From Nostoc indistinguendum CM1-VF10 (GTDB taxonomy: Bacteria > Cyanobacteriota > Cyanobacteriia > Cyanobacteriales > Nostocaceae), in the NCBI GenBank assembly GCA_019359215.1, contig JAHHHS010000031.1, positions 1 through 64,000 of the forward strand: 64,000 nt of DNA, read 5' to 3'. Under the pieces are notes generated by a model, which was not told the origin of the DNA, searched no databases, and was given only the letters and a program-made list of their open reading frames with translations. The position numbers and the translations under genes were made by a program. Shown piece after piece: positions 34,452 through 44,091 of the stretch (position 1 is its first letter; every line of letters starts with the position of its first letter).

Positions 34452-36026
34452 ATGCCAAGATCAAAAAAAGGATGCCTTAAGGATATTAAAAGTACTATGC
34501 CAGAATTACACCAATCAATTGCCCAGCATTACCACGAACGGACTAAATATAACCCTGAGACTCTCGCCTCCAAAAGTCAGCAGTTAGACTGGGCTAAACA
34601 GCCAGTGCCTTTCAAAGAGTACAAAATTGGCTCTACTTTTGATCTCAAACCCTATATCCAAGAAAAAGCAGAGGGTGCTAATAACCCAGATGCTCAATCG
34701 TGGCAAAGACTTTCACGGTTGCTATTTCGCAGCTATGGATTGACGGCGAGAATGCCTTCTATGGGTAGCGCCGTGTATTTACGTGCTGCTCCCAGTGCAG
34801 GCGGACTATACCCTGCCGAGGTGTATGTGGTTTCCCGTGGTACGTCGTTATTACCACCCGGTTTGTATAACTACCAGTGCCGAACTCATTCCCTGATGCA
34901 TTATTGGGAAAGCGATGTTTGGCAAACTCTCCAATCGGCTTGTTTTTGGCATCCTTCTTTAGAAAATACTCAACTAGCAATTATTGTGACTGCGGTTTTC
35001 TATCGTTCTGCGTGGCGCTATGAAGATCGGGCTTATCGGCGGATTTTTCTAGATACGGGGCACCTGTTGGGCAATATCGAGTTAGCTGGTGCAATTACTG
35101 ACTATCGCCCCCATTTAATCGGCGGTTTTGTGGATGAATCGGTAAACGATCTGCTTTATATCGATCCGCAACAAGAAGGTGCGATCGCTGTCTTACCTCT
35201 GGCAGACTTGTTAGATGTCAATCAAAATTTGCCATTGGGATGTACTGCTTTACCTTCCGCCACCGAAACCAGTTATCCCCAAATTCCTGATGGTGAATTG
35301 CTGCAATATTTCCATCGACACACCCAGATCCAATCAGGTGTAACTGGCAATCTTAATCTACCAACTATTAAACAAGAAAAATCTTTGGAGGATAAATATA
35401 ACTTTCCTTTCTGTTTAAAAATTCCTACCACCACTGCGCCTATAGATTGGGGACAAAAGCTGTCAGAACTGGAAATTACTATGTATAAGCGACGCTCTAC
35501 GCGCGCTTACAATGGTGATGATTTAAGCTTCGATGAATTGAAAGGTTTACTGGATTTCACTTACCAACCGCAAAATTACATCGACCAAAGTTTAGATATT
35601 TCTCCAGATTACTTTGATTTGAATTTAATAGAAACATTTATTGCTGTTTGCGGAGTCAAAGGATTGGATGCAGGTTGTTATTATTACGCACCCAAAGCCC
35701 AAGAATTACGCCAAATTCGGTTTAAAAACTTTCGGCAAGAGTTACATTTTCTCTGTTTGGGGCAAGAATTAGGACGGGATGCAGCAGCAGTATTGTTTCA
35801 TACAGCTGATCTGAAAGCTGCGATCGCACAATATGGCGATCGCGTTTACCGTTACTTACACATGGATGCCGGACATTTGGGACAGCGCCTGAATTTAGCC
35901 GCAATGCGCCTAAATGTAGGCGTTAGTGGTATTGGTGGTTTCTTTGATGATCAAGTAAATGAAGTTTTGGGTATTCCTGCTGATGAAGCTGTTCTATATA
36001 TCACGACATTGGGACGCCCAAGATAA
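34452..36026 (+). CDS. SagB/ThcOx-type dehydrogenase with two nitroreductase domains
   Basis: 524 residues. FMN-dependent nitroreductase-fold protein of the SagB/ThcOx group. The first domain (about 75-250) has AAPSAGGLYPAEVYVVSRG and RRIFLDTGHLLGNIELA. The second (about 325-524) has MYKRRSTRAYNGDDLSFDEL and YLHMDAGHLGQRLNLAAMR, ending GIPADEAVLYITTLGRPR. SagB enzymes oxidise azolines to azoles in RiPP peptides, but here no cyclodehydratase or precursor peptide gene is adjacent, so another redox role is equally possible. ATG 34452 (GAGG upstream); ATG 34497 is an alternative. Confidence 0.87.
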   Translation: MPRSKKGCLKDIKSTMPELHQSIAQHYHERTKYNPETLASKSQQLDWAKQPVPFKEYKIGSTFDLKPYIQEKAEGANNPDAQSWQRLSRLLFRSYGLTARMPSMGSAVYLRAAPSAGGLYPAEVYVVSRGTSLLPPGLYNYQCRTHSLMHYWESDVWQTLQSACFWHPSLENTQLAIIVTAVFYRSAWRYEDRAYRRIFLDTGHLLGNIELAGAITDYRPHLIGGFVDESVNDLLYIDPQQEGAIAVLPLADLLDVNQNLPLGCTALPSATETSYPQIPDGELLQYFHRHTQIQSGVTGNLNLPTIKQEKSLEDKYNFPFCLKIPTTTAPIDWGQKLSELEITMYKRRSTRAYNGDDLSFDELKGLLDFTYQPQNYIDQSLDISPDYFDLNLIETFIAVCGVKGLDAGCYYYAPKAQELRQIRFKNFRQELHFLCLGQELGRDAAAVLFHTADLKAAIAQYGDRVYRYLHMDAGHLGQRLNLAAMRLNVGVSGIGGFFDDQVNEVLGIPADEAVLYITTLGRPR

Positions 36027-36201
36027 AAGAAATCGCAAAAAACGCAAAGAATCTTTGTGTACTTTGGTTTTTTGCGCTTCATTTCCTTACCTCAACTTCT
36101 GGAAATAAATCTATGATGTAAAGATTTTTAGTTTTCTAGATTGTATCGTGCTAACATCACTGTTTCAATTTTGCCATTTATCAGGTTTTCGTTAATTTGT
36201 A

Positions 36202-37119
36202 TTAACTCACATCCCGATTTTTAGAATTAACAACTTGGGTTTGGTAGTGCCGCCATTTTTCCTGCTGACGCGCTCTTTTCTCCTCAGTGATGCTATCAAA
36301 ACAATAGGGACAGGAGATACCTTGTTCATACTTTGAAGACACCTTATCTTCCTCAGAAATCGGATGTCCACAACAGAAACATAACTCATAACTTCCTCCC
36401 TCTAACCCATGACTGACAGCTACCCGCTCGTCAAAGACAAAACATTCCCCTTTCCATAAACTTTCCTGCGCTGGAACTTCTTGTAAATACTTGAGAATGC
36501 CGCCCTTGAGATGATAGACTTCTGCAAAGCCTTGAGCAAGCATGAAGGATGAGGCTTTTTCACAGCGAATGCCACCCGTACAAAACAGAGCAACCTTTTT
36601 GTGTTTACTTGGGTCGAGGTGGTGTAGCACATAATCGGGAAATTCCCGGAATGAGTGAGTTTGCGGATTTTCTGCTCCTTGGAAAGTACCGATATTCACC
36701 TCATAATCATTGCGGGTGTCAATAACGGTTACTTCTGGATCACAAATCAAATCATTCCATTCTTGGGGACTTACATAAGTGCCAACTTGTTCATTTGGGT
36801 CAATTTCAGGCAATCCCAAAGTAACAATTTCTTGCTTCAACCGCACCTTCATCCGCTCAAAGGGTGGGGTTTCGGTATAGGACTCTTTGTATTCTAAGTC
36901 TGCTAGACGAGGATCAGTACGCAAAAATCTGAGAACAGAATCAATCGCCTGACGCGAACCCGCAATTGTACCGTTAATGCCTTCTTGTGCCAGCAAAATT
37001 GTCCCCTTGACACCTTGTGCTTGGCAGTAAGACAGCAAAGGATCTCGTTTCTCGGCAAAATCTGGTAGCTTGACAAATTTATACAGTGCTGCAACAACTT
37101 GGATATTTTCTGGCTTCAT
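36202..37119 (-). CDS. trhO: tRNA uridine(34) hydroxylase, rhodanese-like
   Basis: 305 residues. Oxygen-dependent hydroxylation of U34 to 5-hydroxyuridine in tRNA wobble positions. An N-terminal acylphosphatase-like domain (1-95, LLAQEGINGTIAGSR) is followed by a rhodanese domain (about 115-215) with the active-site loop FCTGGIRCEKAS (catalytic Cys180). The C-terminal zinc-type cysteines are CFCCGHP and CPYC. This is the TrhO/YceA family signature. ATG 37119. It lies head-to-head with tRNA-Ala, 70 bases away. Confidence 0.93.
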   Translation of the reverse strand: MKPENIQVVAALYKFVKLPDFAEKRDPLLSYCQAQGVKGTILLAQEGINGTIAGSRQAIDSVLRFLRTDPRLADLEYKESYTETPPFERMKVRLKQEIVTLGLPEIDPNEQVGTYVSPQEWNDLICDPEVTVIDTRNDYEVNIGTFQGAENPQTHSFREFPDYVLHHLDPSKHKKVALFCTGGIRCEKASSFMLAQGFAEVYHLKGGILKYLQEVPAQESLWKGECFVFDERVAVSHGLEGGSYELCFCCGHPISEEDKVSSKYEQGISCPYCFDSITEEKRARQQEKWRHYQTQVVNSKNRDVS

Positions 37120-37190
37120 CCCTTTGGTAATTGAACAATATAAGTTACAATAACAACGGCAACCAAAGTTAACCGCTATTTTAATTTTAT

Positions 37191-37263
37191 GGGGGTTTAG
37201 CTCAGTTGGTAGAGCGCCTGCTTTGCAAGCAGGATGTCAGCGGTTCGAGTCCGCTAACCTCCA
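37191..37263 (+). tRNA. trnA-UGC: tRNA-Ala (UGC)
   Basis: 73 bases folding as a cloverleaf. Acceptor GGGGGTT / AACCTCC includes the G3-U70 wobble that identifies alanine tRNAs. The D arm is GCTCAGTTGGTAGAGC and the anticodon arm CCTGC-TTTGCAA-GCAGG has anticodon TGC. The T arm has GGTTCGAGTCC. CCA is not encoded. Confidence 0.97.
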
Positions 37264-37581
37264 TTAGATGTAATTTATCCTACATCTGCTATGCCTACGA
37301 TAGTCACTAGCCTGTACTGAGCTTGTCCTGAGTGTAGCCGAAGTAGTTTTTTCGTAACCCTTTGGCGAAGCAAGCTACGCCTACGCAGATACAATTGTCA
37401 ATTAAACCCTATTCCTTATGAAGTAATGGGGTTATTTTACTTTGTAGGCAATGGACATTTAGTTTACTTATTGGGAAAAGCAAAATGTACGGCGATTAAG
37501 TATTGCTACAATAAACGTCTTAGTTGGCATCATTAAAAACTACTCAATCAAAGTTTGGGTTCTACCTACTTAGGGGGTTGT
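37264..37581. other. Intergenic region with dispersed repeat fragments
   Basis: Contains TGAGCTTGTCCTGAGTGTAG (about 37317-37337) and GGCGAAGCAAGCTACGCCTA (about 37364-37383), fragments of two common Nostoc-type repeats. No gene is visible before the DUF2127 start. Confidence 0.5.
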
Positions 37582-38028
37582 TTGAAAAAGCGTCCATTGG
37601 GGTTAGTGGCAATTGTTCTCTACAAATCATTTGTCGCGTTGCTGCTTATGGTTACTTCACTCACTTTATTATTGGCATTAAAAAATTATCACACTCTAGA
37701 GATTTTTTCAAAAAATTATGTTTTAGAAGGTAAATCGATAATTATTGATTGGCTTTTAAAAGAAGTAATCAACTTAAATCCCCAAACCTTAGCATTTAGC
37801 GGCATTGGAGCAGGTGTCTATGCTATTGTTACTAGTATTGAAGCCGTTGGTTTATGGTACGAAAAGCGTTGGGCGCATATCTTGGTATTGGGGCTTGTCG
37901 GCATCAGTATTCCACCAGAGATTTATGAATTAATTCGGGGAATATCTGTTATAAAAATATTGATTCTTTTGTTGAACTTAGCAGTACTTGGCTATTTACT
38001 CCGCAATTTTCCTAAACATCCAAATTAA
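37582..38028 (+). CDS. DUF2127 membrane protein
   Basis: About 148 residues. I choose the TTG at 37582 because AGGGGG lies five bases upstream and the protein then begins M-KKRPLGLVAIVLYK, the usual N-terminus of DUF2127 proteins. Four hydrophobic helices follow (about 8-30, 68-90, 95-115, 120-140), with the conserved GVYAIVTSIEAVGLWYEKRW between helices 2 and 3 and PPEIYELIR after helix 3. Function unknown. Confidence 0.82.
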   Translation: MKKRPLGLVAIVLYKSFVALLLMVTSLTLLLALKNYHTLEIFSKNYVLEGKSIIIDWLLKEVINLNPQTLAFSGIGAGVYAIVTSIEAVGLWYEKRWAHILVLGLVGISIPPEIYELIRGISVIKILILLLNLAVLGYLLRNFPKHPN

Positions 38029-38109
38029 TTTTTTCTTTGATTCTTTGGGTCAACACAAAACTAAGACCGCACGTTGTACAATCGCTAGAAATACAATCTG
38101 GAGAGCGAC

Positions 38110-39516
38110 TTGCCTAGATCGATTCAGTCTACTCAACCACCACTAAAATTTATTACTCAACGATTGAACCCCCTGGTACTCCAGATTGTTCGGTGGTTAC
38201 TACCGATCGCACTACGGTTCCGCACTAGACCTTGGTTAACGGCTGGTATTGTGGGGGTTGAAGCCAAGAACGTTGAGGTATTAGCTGAACTTTATCAACA
38301 ATTTCAGGCTGGAAAAATTCGCTTTTTGTTGGCATTTCGCCATCCAGAGGTGGAAGATCCCCTGTGTATGCTGTATTTGCTTTCCCGCATTGTGCCACAG
38401 GTTGCTCGTCAGAAAGGTATTACACTACAATCCCTTGTTCACAGCTATTTTCTCTATGACCGGGGTATGACGGTTTGGGCTGGAGACTGGCTAGGTTGGT
38501 TGTTTTCACGGCTCGGAGGTGTGCCGGTTCATCGCGGTAGGCGACTAGATCGCCAAGCTATTCAAACAGCACGGGAGTTGTTTGCTAATGGCAAACTACC
38601 GATCGCAGTAGCACCGGAAGGTGGTACTAATGGTCATAGTGGTATTGTTAGCCCCTTGGAACCCGGTGTTGCTCAAATGGGGTTCTGGTGTGTAGAAGAC
38701 TTGCAAAAAGCTAATCGGACTGAGACTGTGATCATTGTGCCGATCGCTATCCAGTATCGCTACGTTGAGCCACCTTGGTCTAAACTGGATTGGCTGGTCA
38801 ATAAGTTGGAAGCTGATAGTGGCTTGCCGCCAATGGAAATTGAGCAAGGTGCGAACGAAGAGATTTACTATCAACGCCTTTGTAGGTTAGCTGAATATCT
38901 GATTACCGAGATGGAAGAGTTTTATCGTCGCTTCTATCATCAAGATATCCCAAAAACCATCTCAACTGATGAATCTGCTACTCCTAATCAGGTGTTGATT
39001 GCTCGACTTCATCGCTTACTAGATAAGGCTTTACAAGTTGCGGAGCAATATTTTGGAGTTCAAGGGCAGGGTAATTTTATTGATCGCTGTCGCCGCTTGG
39101 AAGAGGCTGGCTGGAATTACATCTATCGGGAAGATTTGCCAGATATCAATGCTTTACCACCTTTTAAACGCGGTTTGGCAGACTGGATTGCCCAAGAAGC
39201 AGACTTGCGAATGCGGCATATGCGGATAGTGGAAAGTTTTGTTGCAGTTACAGCTAGTTATATTCAGGAACAACCGACGGCGGAACGGTTTGCGGAAACA
39301 GCTTTGCTTGTATTCGATATGCTTTCTAGGATTCAGGATACAACACTTCCAGGGCGACCTCGCTTAGGTTTGCGACAGGCACAAATCACTGTAGGGGAGC
39401 CAATTTCAGTTACTGAACGCTGGAAAAATTGTCAAGGCGATCGCAATGCAGCTAAAAAAGCTATGAGCGATTTGACGAAAGATTTGCAGGTTGCTTTAGA
39501 GAAGATGATTGCTTAA
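38110..39516 (+). CDS. Acyltransferase, PlsC/1-acyl-glycerol-3-phosphate type
   Basis: 468 residues from TTG 38110 (GGAGAG upstream). The N-terminal half is an LPLAT acyltransferase: catalytic HPEVED (His78, Asp83, the HX4D motif), then GVPVHRGRR and APEGGTNG (substrate phosphate binding). The C-terminal 250 residues (helical, with LLDKALQVAEQYFGVQGQG) are not part of standard PlsC and occur in the larger cyanobacterial version. Likely transfers acyl groups in glycerolipid synthesis; whether it is the main lysophosphatidate acyltransferase cannot be told. Confidence 0.85.
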   Translation: MPRSIQSTQPPLKFITQRLNPLVLQIVRWLLPIALRFRTRPWLTAGIVGVEAKNVEVLAELYQQFQAGKIRFLLAFRHPEVEDPLCMLYLLSRIVPQVARQKGITLQSLVHSYFLYDRGMTVWAGDWLGWLFSRLGGVPVHRGRRLDRQAIQTARELFANGKLPIAVAPEGGTNGHSGIVSPLEPGVAQMGFWCVEDLQKANRTETVIIVPIAIQYRYVEPPWSKLDWLVNKLEADSGLPPMEIEQGANEEIYYQRLCRLAEYLITEMEEFYRRFYHQDIPKTISTDESATPNQVLIARLHRLLDKALQVAEQYFGVQGQGNFIDRCRRLEEAGWNYIYREDLPDINALPPFKRGLADWIAQEADLRMRHMRIVESFVAVTASYIQEQPTAERFAETALLVFDMLSRIQDTTLPGRPRLGLRQAQITVGEPISVTERWKNCQGDRNAAKKAMSDLTKDLQVALEKMIA

Positions 39517-39544
39517 TTATCGAGCGCAGAGGTGATAATTATCC

Positions 39545-40021
39545 TTAAGGGGAACTAGTTTTAGAAACTTCTGGACTGCGAATTATTATATGTCCCTTAT
39601 CACTTTCTTGAATCGCCAACACCGATGGTATTTCGTTAGGTTTTGCATTTGGGGGCAATGCTCGAAACAAATAAATCCAGCCGCCACGTTCTAGGAGTAA
39701 ACGCCAAACTCGCGGCTGCTTTGGATTAGTAATAATATCAGTATCTTGTCTGCCTCGCAAGTCATCAAATAGACCTAGATCGCCAATTATGCGGTAGCCT
39801 TTTAAGGACGGATTGGTAAATATATCATCAAGTTTACGTCCCACAGCAAACTTTTCTTCAGGTGTAATTAAGGCTATAACGGGTAAGGTGGAGTTTTGAC
39901 CAGCATCACGCCTAGCATCTGCAATGCCTTGCCAACGAGCTAACCAAAATATCACAATTAATACCCAGGATACTATTACTATTTCATTGACTAGCAATCG
40001 CAGAAAATCTACTGAACGCAA
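39545..40021 (-). CDS. Conserved protein of unknown function, probably N-terminally truncated
   Basis: 158 codons from a TTG: one membrane helix (EIVIVSWVLIVIFWLARW, about 12-29) and a soluble domain (PVIALITPEEKFAVGRKLDD, DLGLFDDLRGRQDTDI, WRLLLERGGWIYLFRALPP). The same frame continues upstream as QLKSLAEFGFGQLRSVDF to a TGA at 40067-40069. Beyond that lies a further hydrophobic open stretch (AFFIAAIAIQATLWLIK). This looks like one longer membrane protein cut by a nonsense codon, and its upstream part overlaps the next gene's start, so the 5' ends of two divergent genes may have been joined by a deletion. Confidence 0.6.
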   Translation of the reverse strand: MRSVDFLRLLVNEIVIVSWVLIVIFWLARWQGIADARRDAGQNSTLPVIALITPEEKFAVGRKLDDIFTNPSLKGYRIIGDLGLFDDLRGRQDTDIITNPKQPRVWRLLLERGGWIYLFRALPPNAKPNEIPSVLAIQESDKGHIIIRSPEVSKTSSP

Positions 40022-40208
40022 TTGCCCAAAACCAAATTCAGCTAGAGATTTAAGCTGTTTAGCTGGTCATGAGCGTTTGTGTTGAGTTGCAGAGATGATG
40101 CGACTTAGTAATAATTGGCTGGCAGAGACTACCGTCTCACTGATGATTTTAATTAACCATAATGTTGCCTGAATTGCGATCGCAGCGATAAAAAAGGCGA
40201 TCGCTGTT

Positions 40209-40683
40209 TTGCATATTGCCCAACCATCTCCGAGAAATAGCGTTACCAGAGTTAGCAGAGGTCATCTCATCCTTAAGGGGGGTGAGTCAAGTAGTGGCCA
40301 GATAACAGGAATTGATGCACAGGAAGAAGCGCTATCAATTCAGCGTAGTGGTATAACTACCACAATTCCCCTGAACAAAATTCAAAGAGTAGTTTTTAAG
40401 AATGGGGCATTGGTTTACAGAAGCAATGGCCGGCAAATTATTCGGGGTGAGCGCGATCGCCCCACAGGTAAACTAGTAACTTGGAGTGGTATCCCCCTAA
40501 ATACTTTTACCATAAAACAATTCTACTCAGGGTCAAGCTGTGGTGAAGCTGAAACCACCCGTAGTTACCACAGCACAATTGCGGGGTATTCAGTCAGTGG
40601 CTAGAAATCGGCAATATGTGGTAGATGAAATCCAGTTCAATTCGCAACAAAGAACGATCACCATTCTGGCAAAACCTTATTAA
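40209..40683 (+). pseudogene. Protein of unknown function, frameshifted
   Basis: The first frame reads HLILKGGESSSGQITGID, ITTTIPLNKIQRVVFKNG and IIRGERDRPTGKLVTWSG, a beta-rich small domain. At GGG 40530-40532 the frame breaks. With one G removed it continues SGQAVVKLKPPVVTTAQLRG, RNRQYVVDEIQFNSQQRT, ITILAKPY and stops at 40681-40683. The continuous, protein-like character of both parts supports a single-base insertion. No start with a ribosome-binding site is seen (TTG 40209). Family not recognised. Confidence 0.65.
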
Positions 40684-40720
40684 TCGTGAATTATTTCAGC
40701 AACCCGTTTTTTACGATCAC

Positions 40721-41014
40721 TTCAATGTTAGTAACAACAACTTCAACGTTAGTAACAACAGCTTCAGCATTGATAACAAACGCTTCAGTTGTTTTAACCA
40801 CAGCTTAAGTATTTCTTATATGAACTGAAGCATTAATAACAAACGCTTCAGTTGTTCTAACAACAGCTTAAGTACTTCTTATATCAACTTCAGCGTTAGT
40901 AACAAACGCTTGAGTTGTTCTAACAACAGCTTAAGTATTTCTTATTCCAACTTCAGCGTTAGTAACAAACGCTTGAGTTGTTCTAACAACAGCTTAAGTA
41001 TTTCTTATCGCAAG
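40721..41014. repeat. 63-bp higher-order tandem repeat built of 21-bp monomers
   Basis: Four consecutive 63-base units (40763, 40826, 40889, 40952) end at 41014. Each is made of three diverged 21-base monomers: TTCAGCGTTAGTAACAAACGC, TTGAGTTGTTCTAACAACAGC and TTAAGTATTTCTTATTCCAAC types. Two single 21-base monomers (ACTTCAATGTTAGTAACAACA) precede them. In the frame from ATG 40625 the array encodes 7-residue repeats (FSVSNKR, LSCSNNS, LSISYSN) with one TGA at 40826-40828; the frame is then open to 41053. Confidence 0.85.
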
Positions 41015-41078
41015 TTAAATATGCCTAACTCAGCTTCAGCTGATGCTGAATGAAAACTGATTATATCTGTAATATTCT

Positions 41079-41567
41079 ATGAAAAAAATTCTCACGAGTC
41101 TTTTAGCTGTAAGCGTTTGTCTAACGCCTATAACAATAATGCTGATGGCTCAACCCACTTGGGGACAAACTCAAAACTCGCAGGCGCAAGAAGCAGAAAG
41201 GCTGCTAGAGCAAGGGGCAAAACTGACACAGCAACAAGAACACCAAAAGGCAATACAAATATTACAGCCAGTTCCGGCTATGGCACAGGAACTCAAAGAC
41301 CAAAAACTAGAAGCAAACGTACTAGTTTGGCTTGGGTTTAACTACGACGCTTTAGGAGAAAAGCAAAAAGCACTCGAATTTTACAACCAAGCTCTGCCAA
41401 TATATCGTGCTGTGGGCGATCGCTCTGGTGAAGGTGTCACACTCAATAATATCGGTAGAATCTACGACGATTTAGGACAAAAGAATTCGCAATTCGCAAT
41501 GGGCTACGCTAACGCAATTAGGTTTTGTGACAGGGATTTAGACCCTGACACAAAACGCGCTGCTTGA
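41079..41567 (+). pseudogene. TPR protein, truncated
   Basis: Signal peptide (1-29, KKILTSLLAVSVCLTPITIM then QPTWGQ), a helical Gln-rich stretch and about two tetratricopeptide repeats (ANVLVWLGFNYDALGEKQKA, YRAVGDRSGEGVTLNNIGRI). After IYDDLGQK the sequence turns into repeat-derived coding (QFAMGYANAIRF) and stops. Full-length relatives go on with more TPRs and often a CHAT domain, as in the gene at 5630-7878. None of that is found downstream, so this is an N-terminal remnant ending at a repeat insertion. Confidence 0.7.
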
Positions 41568-41894
41568 TAGAAACAGGGGACTTAAACCCCTGAACTAGGT
41601 TAAAGTAATTCGTAATTAAGGCATTTTAGGTAAATAGACCATTGGTAAGGGCACAGCAATGCTGATGCCAACTTAAGCCCAAATCCTTTTAAAACCTCGT
41701 TTCCAGCCAAAGGCTAGAAATGCTCGTCATTAGGTTGCCGTCGCTAGTCTTAAGGCAACATCTCCATTAGGCATTCTAAGTCTTGACTTGGAATAAAATA
41801 ATCACTTAAAGCTGATTCTAGAGTTGCTTTTGCGTTAAATTCACACCAATGACAACTGTCATACGTGTCAAATTAACGTTAAATTGGCAATAGT
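41568..41894. other. Intergenic region with a degenerate repeat segment
   Basis: Contains GGGGACTTAAACCCCTGAAC (41578-41597), CCAACTTAAGCCCAAATCCT and CTCCATTAGGCATTCTAAG, which parallel the segment at 23150-23330 in the same order. Possibly a structured RNA or mobile-element end. No protein gene before the kinase start. Confidence 0.4.
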
Positions 41895-43865
41895 ATGCGA
41901 CTCCAAAATGCTAGAACTATATTTCAACGTCAGGTTACTAGGGTAATTGCTCTACCCAGCCTTTTTTTGTTGCTGTTTTCTGGGATATCGCAGTGGCAAG
42001 TTAGCCGTTTGTTTTCAGCACTGCAATGGGTAGATCATACACACCAGGTAATTGGTCAGGCATACCGAACCCAAAAACTGCTAGAAGACTTGGAAACAGG
42101 ATTACGTGGCTATATGCTCACAGGTGAGCAACAATTCCTAGAGCCTTATTTAAAGGCTAGTCCGATTATTGATACCGTTTTTCAAGAATTAAGTGATTTA
42201 GTGTCGGATAATCCCAGTCAGGTGCAAAGTGTCCGTCGACTGATTAGCCAATATGATAATTGGAAACTTTTAGTATCTTTGCCGCAGAAACGTTATCAGC
42301 CAGGCAACGAGGTATCTTTGTTAAACCTCAAAGCTCGTAAACAGCGAATGGACGCTATCCGTCGTCACATTAATGATTTTATTGCCACAGAAGAACAGCT
42401 ACTAGCCCGGCGCAGTGAAGCGGTACGTGAGACAACAATACAGCTAACTGTAAGTAGTGTTCTTTTGGCGTTGGGAATTGGCGCTATTCTAACTTTATTT
42501 ATTCGACGACAAATCTTGAAGGTGTCAAAAACTTATGAAGATGCTTTAAGAACGGCAATTGAGCAAACTCAAATTGTTCAACACTCTGCTCAACGCCTTG
42601 CTGATTTGCATGAAATTGATCGGGCGATTTTATCTGCTATACCTAATAATCAAATTATACAATTTGCTCTAGAACGGTTGCGTCAACTCGTAAATTGCCA
42701 ACAAGCGTTTTTGGTGTTATTCAATTTAGAAACCAAAACAGCTCAGGTGATTGAAAGTGGCACTGATGGCGTATTCCAGTCTGCTGAAGGTATGGCACTG
42801 CCAATGGAAGACTTTGCTACTACTGAAGTTTTACAGCAACGGCAAATTCGTTTGATTCAAGACATTGCTCAATTAGAGCAACGATCGCCAATTCTAGAGC
42901 AAATGCTGGCGGCAGGGTTACATAGTTGCTTAACAATTCCGATGCAGATTCGGGAAGCTTTGATAGGTGAGCTTCATCTTGCCAGCACTGAAGTTGAGGC
43001 TTTTAACAACGAAAATCGGCAGATGGCTTGTGAAGTCACAGAACAGTTAGCGATCGCCATTCAACAATCTCAACTCCGTCAACAACTGCAAGCTTATGCC
43101 GAAGAACTAGAGCATCGTGTTTTGGAACGCACTGCACAACTAGAAGAAAGTAATCAAGACTTGGAAGCTTTTAGTTACTCCGTTTCTCATGACTTACGCG
43201 CACCTTTACGCACTATACAAGGCTTTGCTCAGGCATTACAAGAAGACTACAGCAGCCAACTAGATTCTTTTGCACAAAACTACCTCAACTATATTAATGA
43301 AGGTGCCATGCAAATGGACGGCTTAATTACTGATTTGCTGTCTTATAGTCGTCTGAGTCGAAGCCAAATCGAAATTCAACCTGTTGACTTAGCTGTTGTA
43401 GTTAACGAAGCACTCAAAAAATTACAAGAACAAATCCAAGAACAACAGGCTCAAGTTACAGTTGACATTCCTTTAGTGCAGGTAATGGGTCACTATCCTA
43501 CACTGATGCAAGCGGTGATAAATTTGATTAGCAACGCGCTCAAGTTTGTCCAACCAGGCGTATTACCTTTAATACACATTTACTCCCAGGAGTATATTCA
43601 AGAGGGTAAAAGTTGGATCAAATTGTGGATAGTTGACAATGGTATCGGCATTGCACCAGAACATCAGGAACGTATTTTCCAAGTATTTGAACGACTACAT
43701 GGTATAGAAGTTTACCTAGGTACAGGTATTGGGTTAGCCATTATACGTAAAGCTCTAGAAAAAATGGGTGGTTTCTCTGGTGTAGAATCACAGTTAGGTC
43801 AAGGTAGTCGCTTCTTTTTTACTTTGCCAAAAGCTGTTTTGGAGAACAACTACATTAGCTCTTAA
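41895..43865 (+). CDS. Sensor histidine kinase with CHASE3 and GAF domains
   Basis: 656 residues. N-terminal helix (18-35), CHASE3 extracytoplasmic sensor (about 40-180, with LEDLETGLRGYMLTGEQQFL), second membrane helix (185-205). Then a GAF domain (about 245-395), coiled coil, HisKA with the phospho-acceptor His432 in SVSHDLRAPLRT, and HATPase with LISNALKFV, DNGIGIAPEHQ and GTGIGLAIIRK. The DHp domain is of the phytochrome-like (bathy/Cph1) subtype. It lies upstream of a Rcp1-like response regulator, the usual partner for such kinases. Signal unknown. ATG 41895. Confidence 0.92.
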   Translation: MRLQNARTIFQRQVTRVIALPSLFLLLFSGISQWQVSRLFSALQWVDHTHQVIGQAYRTQKLLEDLETGLRGYMLTGEQQFLEPYLKASPIIDTVFQELSDLVSDNPSQVQSVRRLISQYDNWKLLVSLPQKRYQPGNEVSLLNLKARKQRMDAIRRHINDFIATEEQLLARRSEAVRETTIQLTVSSVLLALGIGAILTLFIRRQILKVSKTYEDALRTAIEQTQIVQHSAQRLADLHEIDRAILSAIPNNQIIQFALERLRQLVNCQQAFLVLFNLETKTAQVIESGTDGVFQSAEGMALPMEDFATTEVLQQRQIRLIQDIAQLEQRSPILEQMLAAGLHSCLTIPMQIREALIGELHLASTEVEAFNNENRQMACEVTEQLAIAIQQSQLRQQLQAYAEELEHRVLERTAQLEESNQDLEAFSYSVSHDLRAPLRTIQGFAQALQEDYSSQLDSFAQNYLNYINEGAMQMDGLITDLLSYSRLSRSQIEIQPVDLAVVVNEALKKLQEQIQEQQAQVTVDIPLVQVMGHYPTLMQAVINLISNALKFVQPGVLPLIHIYSQEYIQEGKSWIKLWIVDNGIGIAPEHQERIFQVFERLHGIEVYLGTGIGLAIIRKALEKMGGFSGVESQLGQGSRFFFTLPKAVLENNYISS

Positions 43866-44091
43866 TACTTGGGAGAGAAGACAAAGATTTGAGAATTGTT
43901 TAGGTTTAATACAGGTGAATCCTCAGTGTTTTTGGGAGTTGAGATATATCTAAAGTGAATTCTAAACAAAGTTTAGATAACACAACTTTATGTTAAGAAG
44001 TTACACCGATAAACAGCCAAGTAGGTGCAAAATCTCAATTAGTTAGGAGAAGTTGCTGGGATATGAAATTGCTATTAACTACAAGTAGGAA

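Noticed and set aside
40763..41014. 63-bp array considered as a CRISPR
   Set aside because: The whole unit is conserved with no unique spacers and no cas genes are in the window.
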